Shown here in pieces: positions 56,728 through 64,000 of a stretch of 64,000 nucleotides of DNA. The stretch spans positions 26,686,751-26,750,750 of the forward strand of contig CM070622.1 of NCBI GenBank assembly GCA_036346255.1, in the 5' to 3' direction. The position numbers and the translations under genes were made by a program. Origin of the DNA: Ampelocalamus luodianensis (Eukaryota; Streptophyta; Magnoliopsida; Poales; Poaceae). Each line of letters begins with the position of its first letter. Position 1 is the stretch's first letter. Below the pieces are notes generated by a model, which saw nothing but the letters and a program-made list of their open reading frames with translations, was not told the origin of the DNA and made no database searches.

Positions 56728-57898
56728 CCGGAGAGCAAGGAAGCAAGGGCAGTGTCCCACGGTGCACTGAGCTAGGGTACACTCGAAATGATAGGAGTAG
56801 GTAACAGGGGGACTTTTGGGGGCAAAGGTCTGTCGCACAATAAATGATGGCAGTAAATAGCCGTTTGTCAGGACTAAGAATTGACAAGGCACTGCTCTAC
56901 ACTGCCATGCGCATGAAATTGATGATGACCATGCTCAGAGATGTCCCACTAGTCAGTGAAAGAGCCTGGGTGGACTGGTCAAAGAGCACAACGGCTAAAC
57001 TAAGTGTTGAGCTCCAGCTAGGGAGTGCGGATGGTTGGATTTAAAGCGAAGGCCCAGATTTTAAGTGAGGTTGGAGGTCCTAACACTTAGGAGGTCTCGA
57101 GGCATAGATCAAGGATGGAGAACCCACGATCGCTCGGGTACTATCGAGGGGTTCGAGGAGGTCTGAAGGGTTGTTTTGGCAAAAGACCAATGGGGTGGTC
57201 TTTGCAAAAATGCAAAGAGAGGTCCCAAGGGAGGTGTAGGAGGGTGCTCTTTGCAAAAATGACATGAGGTGGTCGTGCGAGTGGGAGGTCTTTGAGGAGC
57301 TCCCGAAGATCTTCAGCGGTAGGGCAAAGATCCAATGACTGATAATGTTTGCGCCTAAAGGACAGGGCTCGAGGTGCACCAAGCGTTTGGGTTCAACGGA
57401 TCCGAGTCGACTCGACGCAAAACCAAAGGTTTGACTTAGGGTTTCATTTGGTGAAAACTTTGAGGAATTTTTAGAGATAGCAAACTAACTCCAAAATTTA
57501 TGAAATCTTCTGTTAGCTTGCTAACTTTGAGATGGACCTTGTGTAAAATTTTGAGAGATTTTTCTCACGAGAATTTTCTCCAAAAATTTCTCAAGGTGAT
57601 GACTTAGGCTTTGACCAAGGGTCGGGGTGGTTTATTGCCTCTTAAAATATTCAAACCATTCCTAACAATTGCCGATTTTTGGAGGGTCACACAACCGAGG
57701 AAAAGTACCTCTTGGGAGTAGAGCCTAGGATTTTCAACAAGGAGTCTAAGACTTTAGTAAAAGGAGATTTAGGTTTTGATTCCCCATGATTTCTTTACAA
57801 GAATTACAAGAAAAGTAAAAACTTCAAGATGCAAGAAAAAGTTTTAATTTCTACATTTTCTTACATTTGAAACACGAGTCTAGAATTGGGACGTTACA

Positions 57899-57910
57899 AA
57901 ACCTCCCTCC
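57899..57910 (-). promoter_or_regulatory. Polypurine tract of minus-strand gypsy
   Basis: The minus strand reads GGAGGGAGGTTT directly before TGTAACG of the 3' LTR. Confidence 0.7.
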
Positions 57911-59406
57911 TTACAAAAATCTCGCCCGAGATTTGGCTCACTCGAGAAAGAAAGAGGGGTAGTGCACTGTGAGACAATCTTCATGTTCCCAAGTAGCTTC
58001 ATCCTCGAATGATTCGACCACTGAACTTTAAGTAACTTGATGAGTACGGTTCCTTGTTCTTCGTTTAGCTTCTTCAAGGATGCGAATAGGGTGCTGCGGT
58101 AGGTCAAATCTTGTTGGACATCGAGATTCTCCAACGGAGTTTCCTCGGTTGGAACACGAAGGCACTTCTTCAGCTGGGACATATGGAACACATCATGTAC
58201 TCCCTCAAGTGCAGCAGGAAAATTCAACTTGTAAGCAACAACTCCTACCTTCTCGATGATGCGGTAAGGACCAACATATCGAGGAGCCAACTTTCCTTTG
58301 ACACCAAAACACTGGTGGCCTTTCAGAGGAGAAACCTTGAGATAGACGAAGTCATTGGGCTCGAAGCTCAATTCACGACGACGGCGATCCGCATAGCTCT
58401 TTTGCCTGGATTGAGCCATGCACAATCGATCTCGAATAAGTTGAACTTGACTTTCGGCCTCATTGATCGAGTCCGGGCCAAAGAAGGATCTTTCGCCGGT
58501 CTCGGACCAGTTTAACGGGGTTCTACACCGTCGTCCATACAAGACCTCGAATGGTGCCATGTCGAGACTGGCTTGAAAACTGTTGTTGTAAGAAAACTCC
58601 GCGAACGGCAAGCATTTCCCCCAATTCTTCCCATAGGAGTGAACGCAAGCACGGAGCATGTCTTCCAACACTTGGTTGACTCATTCCGTCTGGTCATCAG
58701 TTTGGGGATGGTAAGATGAGCTGAAAGAAAGACGAGTTCCCATCGCCTTTTGCAGACTATGCCAGATCTGGGAGGTGAAAAGGGAACCATGATCCGAGAC
58801 GATAATCTTTGGTACTCCATGCAAACTCACGATCCTTGAGACATAAAGCTAGGCCAATCAATCCGTACGAATCTTGGTCTTGACAGGAAGGAAATGCGTC
58901 ACCTTAGTCAACCGATCAATGACTACCCAAATGGCATCGTTTCCCTTGGGGGTTCTAGGCAGACCGGTGATAAAGTCCATGCCGATGGAATCCCACTTCC
59001 ACTCAGGCACCGGCAGAGGCTGAAGCAAACCTGCTGGGCGCTGATGCTCGGCCTTTACACGACAACACACGTCGCACTCGGCAACGAATCTTGTGATCTC
59101 GCGCTTCATTCGGGTCCACCAAAACCGTTGACGGAGATCTTGATACATCTTCGTGGCCCTGGGGTGAATGGTATGGGCTTCGCGGAGAATCAGATCCCGC
59201 AGTTCCATGACCTTCGGAACCACCAGGCGTTGCCCGAACCACACAACACCATGCACATCCTCCGAAAAGCACTTGGCGGTTCCGCACTTGACATTTTGCT
59301 TGATTCGGTTCACGCCAGCATCCGAAAGCTGAGCAGCCTTGATCCGATCTACCAAGGTTGGTTGCACAACCAAGGTAGCGAGGGATCCATGCTCAACTAC
59401 TCCCAA
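57911..59406 (-). pseudogene. Gypsy integrase and C-terminal tail, minus strand
   Basis: The zinc-binding part is HTIHPRATKMYQDLRQRFWW ... CDVCCRVK (59230-59050). The core has SIGMDFITGLPRT with the first Asp (about 59000-58965), IVSDHGSLFTS with the second (about 58805-58775) and DDQTE with Glu (about 58700-58684). A stop follows TE at once (TGA, 58683-58681) where Arg is usual; CGA to TGA explains it. Another stop is at the end of 58858. The frame 58671-57880 then runs through GKLAPRYVGPYRIIEKVG and VFHMSQLKKCL to a tail with VLIKLLKVQWSNHS, which fits the start of a chromodomain-like end in Del/Tekay elements. Two stops and at least one frame change break it. Confidence 0.8.
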
Positions 59407-59415
59407 GTTGAGATG

Positions 59416-59890
59416 CTAAAACTCTTCAAGGAGGGCGGGCTGCTGCTCCTGGAGTAACAAGTTATTGCAATGCGCCTTTCGACTAAGCGCATCAGCAACA
59501 ACATTAGCCTTGCCCGGATGGTAGTGAATGTCCATGTCATAGTCTTTGATCAACTCTAGCCACCTTCTCTGCCTAAGGTTCAGATCGGGTTGAGTGAACA
59601 AGTACTTCAAACTCTTGTGATCCGAATACACTTCACAACGATTACCGACTAGGTAATGTCGTCAAATCTTAAGTGCATGGATCACCGCAGCAAGTTCCAA
59701 GTCATGGGTTGGATAGTTGAGTTCATGAGGTCTTAATTGTCTTAATGCATAGGCCACTACCTTGCCCTCTTGCATCAAAACACACCCAAGTCCTCAACGA
59801 GAAGCATCACAAAAGATGTCGAAACTCCGGTGGACATCGGGGAGAACGAGAACAGGAGCGGTGGTCAATCGCTTCTTGAGTTCTTGGAAA
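59416..59890 (-). pseudogene. Gypsy RNase H, minus strand
   Basis: Pieces include FDIFCDASR followed by a stop where Gln or similar is usual, then GLGCVLMQEGKVVAYALRQL and YPTHDLELAAVIHALKI, a second stop, and the clean end 59631-59416 (YSDHKSLKYLFTQPDLNLRQ, HYHPGKANVVADALSRK). The catalytic Asp residues in CDAS, SDHKSL and NVVADAL are present. It follows RT directly. Confidence 0.78.
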
Positions 59891-59895
59891 CTCTT

Positions 59896-61053
59896 CTAGC
59901 AATCCTCGAACCACAGAAACTGCTTGTCCTTCTTGAGCAATTCAGTTATCGACTTCGCGATCTTGGAGAAGTCCTGGATAAAGCGGCGATAATATCCTGC
60001 TAAGCCCAGAAAACTCCAAACCTCAGTCACCGTCTTGGGCTGCTCCCAAGAGAGCACATCGCTGACCTTGTTAGGATCCATAGCTACGCCTCCCGCTGAA
60101 AGAACATGGCCTAAGAACGCCACTTCCTTCAACCAGAACTCGCACTTGCTGAACTTCGCATATAGCTGGTGCTCACATAGCTTTCCCGACACAATATTCA
60201 AGTGCCCCGCGTGTTCTTCATCATTCTTGGAGTAGATAAGAATATCGTCGATGAAGACCACCACAAACTGATCCAAATACTCCATGAAAACCGAGTTCAT
60301 AAGGTTCATGAACAGGGCAGGAGCATTTGTCAAGCCGAAAGACATAGCGTACTCGCATACAAGCGTGAGCGAGTAGAAAGCCGCCTTGGGAATATCTTCA
60401 GGTCTGATCCTCACTTGATGATATCCCACTCTCAGATCAATCTTGGAGAAAACTTGAGCTCCAGTTAATTGATCGAAGAGGTCGTCGATATGGGGCAAAG
60501 GATACTTGTTCTTTATCGTCACTTCATTAAGTGGACGGTAATCAATGCACATGCGAAAAGTATCGTCCTTCTTCTTTATAAAGATTGCTGGACAGCTCCA
60601 CGGAGATGAGCTAGGGTGGATGAAACCCTTCCCTTGAAGCTCGCCAAGTTGCTTCTTCAACTCGACCAACTCATTTGGTGGCATCCGGTAAGGACTCTTT
60701 GAAATCAGGGCGGTACCGGGCGCTAACTCGATAACGAACTCGAGGTCTCGAACTGGTGGCATCCCTGACAGTTCTTCGGGAAAGACATCGATGAAGTCAC
60801 ACACCACAGGAACTTCATGGATATCTGGGGCTGGCTTTGCCTCAAGTGCGAAGATATGCGGTCCTTGCAGCTTCGGGGAAAAGCCAACTCGCACGCCGGA
60901 GGGGTTGGTGAGGTAGACGCACTTCTTGGCGCAATCGATTTGTCCCAAATGCCGGGACAACCAATCCATACCAAGAATCACATCCAAGCTTGCTGAGTTG
61001 AGGAGGATAAGGTTTGCCAAAAAACCCCACCCCCTCGATCTCAATAGGAACAT
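59896..61053 (-). pseudogene. Gypsy protease end and reverse transcriptase, open over 385 codons
   Basis: This is the longest intact frame of the window. It starts within the protease end (DVILGMDWL) and contains RT motifs: PYRMPPNELVELKKQL, SSPWSCPAIFIKKKD, RMCIDYRPLNEVTIKNKYPL, FSKIDLRVGYHQV and VVVFIDDILIYSKN with FIDD as the catalytic motif (about 60255-60244). The connection region has FLGHVLSAGG and FLGLAGYYRRFI. A stop (59896) lies before RNase H. RT itself reads intact, but gag, RNase H and integrase are broken, so the element is inactive as read. Confidence 0.85.
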
Positions 61054-61067
61054 CCCGACACTCTAAT

Positions 61068-61400
61068 TCAGCTCTCAACTCCGAACCCGGAGAGCGAATG
61101 AGCAAAGGATAAGCGAGAGAACAAAGAAAGATCACCCAAAGCAGCAAAAGACTGAGATACAAAAGAATGAGAAGCTCCAGAATCAAACAAGACGATAGTA
61201 GGACGAGAATTTACAAGAAGCGTACCCAACACGACGTCAGGCGCCTCCTGTGCCTCCTCAGCGGAGATGTGGTTGACGTGGACGCTCCCCACGCTCGGGA
61301 TCTTCTGGATCACCTTCTGATCCTGGGAGGGACCACTCCCCTGCTCGCGTTCTCTATTAGGACGAGGGGCCGCTCCGGTCTTCTTAGGGCATTTATTCAC
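61068..61400 (-). pseudogene. Gypsy aspartic protease, minus strand
   Basis: The frame reads NKCPKKTGAA (end of a zinc knuckle) at its start, then VLFDSGASHSFVSQSF with the catalytic Asp in DSGA (about 61190-61180). It breaks near 61068, and the rest of the protease (LDVILGMDWL) is in the next frame. The knuckle just upstream is hit: its second Cys is TGA (61421-61419). Confidence 0.78.
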
Positions 61401-62290
61401 ATAATGCCCCTTGTTGTATCAGAAGAAGCAGGTAACCTCGGCAGCTGGGTTGCGGAGGCCACCTGGCTGACTCGCAGGTGCATGTGACTAAAATACGGCC
61501 TGCGGATGGCGAGTGCAGTCTTGAAGGCCTCGATGGTCTTGAAGCTCGAGAGCGACACCGGGCTTGCCGATGCAGGATCGAAGAAGATCGGCCCTGGCGG
61601 ACCTCTGGGCCTCCCACTTGCGCTTGCGGGATTCCACCAACGCCTTCGCCTTATGATCGGCGACAACGACCTTGTCGACCAAGGCTTGGAAGTCGAGGAA
61701 GTCCATAATAGATAGCTTGTCTGCATCTCCCGGACAAGCCATCCATGAACTTCTCTGCTTGGCCTCATCGGTGGCCACCTCTCTGGAGCATAACGAGCCA
61801 AATGGTTAAACTCGTATAAATACTCAGATTCTTGACTGCGACCTTATTTGAGTGCAAGAAACTCCTTCTTCTTGAGCTTCATCAAGCCAGCGGGGATATG
61901 AGTCCGACGAAAAGCAGTGCGGAACTCCTCCCAAGAGATGGTGTGGCCGGCGGGCTGCATGGCGAGAAAGTTCTCCCACCAAGAAAGTGCTGCCCCCTCC
62001 AGCTGGTGGGATGCAAAGAGTGCCTTCTCATGCTCCTGGGACTGAGCAACATTGAGCTTTCGCTCAACCAGACGCAACCAGTTGTCTGCGTCCAACGGGT
62101 CCTCTGACCGAGAGAAGGTGGGCGGCTGAGTGCGAAGGAACTCCGAGAGTCCCCCACGTGGCTGATGTCCACCTCCTCCCCCTGATCCGGAGGCACCAGA
62201 AGGAGTGGAGGTGTTGTGCGCAATGGTCTCCAAGATCCGGGTTTGGTCCATCCGGTTGCGCTCAATCTGAAGAAGGACCTCGGCCATGGT
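61401..62290 (-). pseudogene. Gypsy gag, minus strand
   Basis: The likely start is MAEVLLQIERNRMDQ (62287). The core reads DNWLRLVERKLNV, LEGAALSWWENFLAMQ and WEEFRTAFRRTHIPAG, the usual gypsy gag retrotransposon domain. A TAA (61846-61844) follows FLALK, where family members have Gln; CAA to TAA explains it. A frame change near 61785 precedes VVVADHKAKALVESRKRKWE. The zinc knuckle CFF*YNKGHYVNKC has a stop at 61421-61419. Confidence 0.78.
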
Positions 62291-62340
62291 CGGAGCATTG
62301 AGGGTAGGTGAGAAAAAGGTAAAAGGATAAGACAAGACAA

Positions 62341-63346
62341 GTCATCAAAAGGAGGAACAAAGTACCTCAGATGTGACTACATTCAATGTGTTGCAGCAAC
62401 ATTAAATGTTCAAAGACTTTCCGCTGCCAGGTGTGCGAAAAGGACAAAAGGGACAAAGCTGGCTCAAACAAAGAGGTTGGTCAAAGCAACAGGAAAATGT
62501 CGTGACCAAAGGAGGAGGTCCTACAGAGGAGGAGGTCCTACTCCACCGGAGTGGTCTTTGCAAAAAGACCAGAGGTCATGGCCACATAGGGTGGTCGTGA
62601 CAAAATAGGGTGGTCTTTGCAAAAAGACCACAGAATGATCTCGAGGTCCTGAGGAAAAGAGGAGGTCCAAAGGATAAGGAAAAAGGCACACAAACTAGGG
62701 CCACACGATCTTGATCGGGTGGTCCAAGGAGATGGGGACGTTCTGACCACGCAAACGCACACTTACATCGGGGCCATCCAAACTCAATCGAACGCTCCAC
62801 CATGTAAGGGAACGTTCGGACCATCCGAACACCTCTTCTCAAACGGGCCATCCAAGCAGAATCTAACGGTCCTAAAGAGGGGAAAGCGCGCACTAGATCT
62901 GGACCCAAAGGAGGTCCAGTACAAAGGGGTTTTAAAGGATGAGATTCAAAGGGGTAGAGGATCTAACAGCGGAGATCCAGGTAAGAGGTCCAAGGCTAAG
63001 AATTTCAAGGGCAAAAAGGGTACCAGGGAGGTCCTGACAGTCAAGATCTACAAAGAGAGAAGTCCAAAGGAGATGGGATCAGGTCCAAGAGGTGGGTCCA
63101 GAAGAGAAAAAACTAGGCTAAGGTGTACCCAAGGCAAACCACGAAAAGAGCCAAAAGCCAAAGAACACCGAAGAATTCCAGCAACGAACAAAGAGCTAAA
63201 ACACTTTAATTGAAGTTAGGTTAATTCAAGTTAAACCTTCAATACTTCTAAAGTTCCAGGTTAAGCTTGAGCGAGCCAAAGAATCAAATGGTTCCTTTTT
63301 AGGTTTTGAAATCCGACAAGAACTCTAAGACAAACGGGACGTTACA
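62341..63346 (-). repeat. Truncated 5' LTR of minus-strand gypsy or a relative
   Basis: On the minus strand it starts TGTAACGTCCCG at 63346 and reaches only to gag, about 1 kb, against about 5 kb for the 3' LTR. No LTR end (GGGGTCTCACA) or primer site is found before gag, so an internal deletion is likely. Beyond the first dozen bases it does not align simply with the 3' LTR start, but it shares AGGTCCnnACnGTCnAGATCT units and hairpins. Perfect hairpins lie at 62552-62571 and 62610-62631, with a GCAA loop. Confidence 0.5.
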
Positions 63347-64000
63347 CAGACTACTCGTGAGGTATACTACATCCCTAGCTAGAAGAGTAACATTATAAAC
63401 CTTGGTCAGAAGATAGAAGATGGGAGTAGAGTGGTGTGGTGTGGCCAGTGTGTTCTTGAGAATGTTCGACAGGAATGGAGCACTTTTGATGAAAGTGAAG
63501 GATGTTTAGTCGCCAAGCAAACATGACTTCTCTTCCCTGCTCAAGAAAACTTCAGAGCGGAGAAGCCATTGCAGCTGGTGCATGCTGATCTTTGTGGACC
63601 GATTACACCCACCACATTGGCTGGTAACAAGTACTTCCTACTTCTTATTGATGATTTTAGTCGATATACGTCGGTGTATGTAATGAGAGAAAAGAGCAAT
63701 GCATTTGGCATCTTCAAGAAATACAACTATACAAGTAATTGGTTGAGAATGGTTCTGACCACAAGATGAAGGTTTTGAGAACTGATCGGGGTGGTGAATT
63801 TCTATCCAAAAGCTTTGTAATTTTTTGCGAAGAGGAAGGGAATGAGCGCCATCTTACTGCACCATACATACCACAAAAAAATGTTGTAGTAGAGAGGAGA
63901 AATCACACTATAATGGCCACATCAAGAAGCTTGCTCAAGAGCATGCATGTACTGGGAAGGATGTGGGGAGAAGCGGTCAAGCATGTCGTGTACTTGCTCA
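63347..64000 (+). pseudogene. Copia pol fragment (pre-integrase and integrase), runs past window
   Basis: From the first base the frame reads QTTREVYYIPS, then TAG, then KSNIINLGQKIEDG, the region before copia integrase. The integrase core has QLVHADLCGPITPTT with the first Asp (about 63571-63610), IDDFSRYTSVYVMRE, VLRTDRGGEFLSKSF with the second Asp (about 63773-63817), and NVVVERRNHTIM with Glu. The first half is in one frame and shifts near 63730. It belongs to an element different from the two copia elements above; its lineage is not determined. Confidence 0.75.

Larger units (their letters stand above)
44900..57898 (-). repeat. 3' LTR of minus-strand gypsy, split by the copia insertion
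   Basis: On the minus strand it starts TGTAACGTCCC at 57898, directly after GGAGGGAGGTTT, and ends GGGGTCTCACA at 44900. Without the insertion it is about 5.07 kb, long for an LTR. A TATA box is at 56727-56719. The part 47155-48056 plus 55986-56060 is a degenerate array of GGAGGTCCTAACGGTCGAGATCT-like units. Hairpin-forming repeats occur, such as CAAAAGACCA (47945-47954) against TGGTCTTTTG (47959-47968). The minus-strand reading of 45600-46400 resembles the later half of other Del/Tekay LTRs. Confidence 0.7.
44900..63346 (-). mobile_element. Ty3/gypsy chromovirus-like element (Del/Tekay type), minus strand, with nested copia
   Basis: On the minus strand the order is a 5' LTR start (63346), gag, protease, RT, RNase H, integrase with C-terminal tail, polypurine tract (57910-57899), then 3' LTR to 44900. 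Integrase after RT defines Ty3/gypsy; the pol sequence and C-terminal tail are of Del/Tekay chromovirus type. The ends carry CATAC (44895-44899) and CAGAC (63347-63351), four of five bases equal, so the target duplication is doubtful. A BARE/Angela-like element (48057-55980) splits the 3' LTR. Confidence 0.75.

Overview
This window looks like nuclear DNA of a grass, probably Oryza or a close relative. The basis is the mix of elements: an intron-containing wall-associated kinase (WAK) gene with HGD-type catalytic loop, Stowaway-like and Mutator-like MITEs inside its intron, and nested LTR retrotransposons of grass-type families (SIRE-like and BARE/Angela-like copia, Tat-lineage and Del/Tekay-like gypsy). 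I see no tRNA, rRNA, CRISPR array or prokaryotic operon. Nearly all coding sequence belongs to decayed retrotransposons; the only clear host gene is the WAK gene on the minus strand.

Layout: 1-6715 is a gag-only, pol-less copia-type element (TR-GAG type) whose 5' LTR runs off the left edge. 6716-7084 may hold a MITE remnant. 7413-12834 (minus) is a four-exon WAK gene, 690 codons including the terminal stop, with splice phases that all agree; one in-frame TGA at codon 428 breaks the kinase domain. From about 13505 to 26247 lies a 5'-truncated Tat-type Ty3/gypsy element: protease/RT, RNase H, a second RNase H, integrase, two minisatellite arrays, an antisense gene block and a tentative 3' LTR. 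A 3.57-kb solo LTR (18341-21913) sits in its second minisatellite with a perfect 5-bp target duplication. 26869-30035 is another LTR of similar start and architecture, truncated by a large SIRE-like copia element (about 30036-41709).

41710-43250 is an island without recognised transposon motifs that contains plausible minus-strand exons. 43251-44899 is a further truncated LTR. 44900-63346 is a minus-strand Ty3/gypsy chromovirus-like element (gag, protease, RT, RNase H, integrase, C-terminal tail). Its 3' LTR is split by a complete 7.9-kb BARE/Angela-like copia element (48057-55980) with a perfect CCTAA target duplication. 63347-64000 is a fragment of another copia integrase that continues past the window.

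The elements do not form a working pathway. They record a sequence of nested insertions. Apart from the RT of the SIRE-like element and parts of the minus-strand gypsy pol, every coding region is broken by stops and small indels. Some indels may be consensus errors, because the two LTRs of the same copia element differ largely by short indels. I found no convincing undescribed biological system. The most interesting points are the gag-only element with hairpin-rich LTRs, the antisense gene block of the Tat element, the WAK gene killed by one codon, and two retrotransposon boundaries whose flanks do not match.
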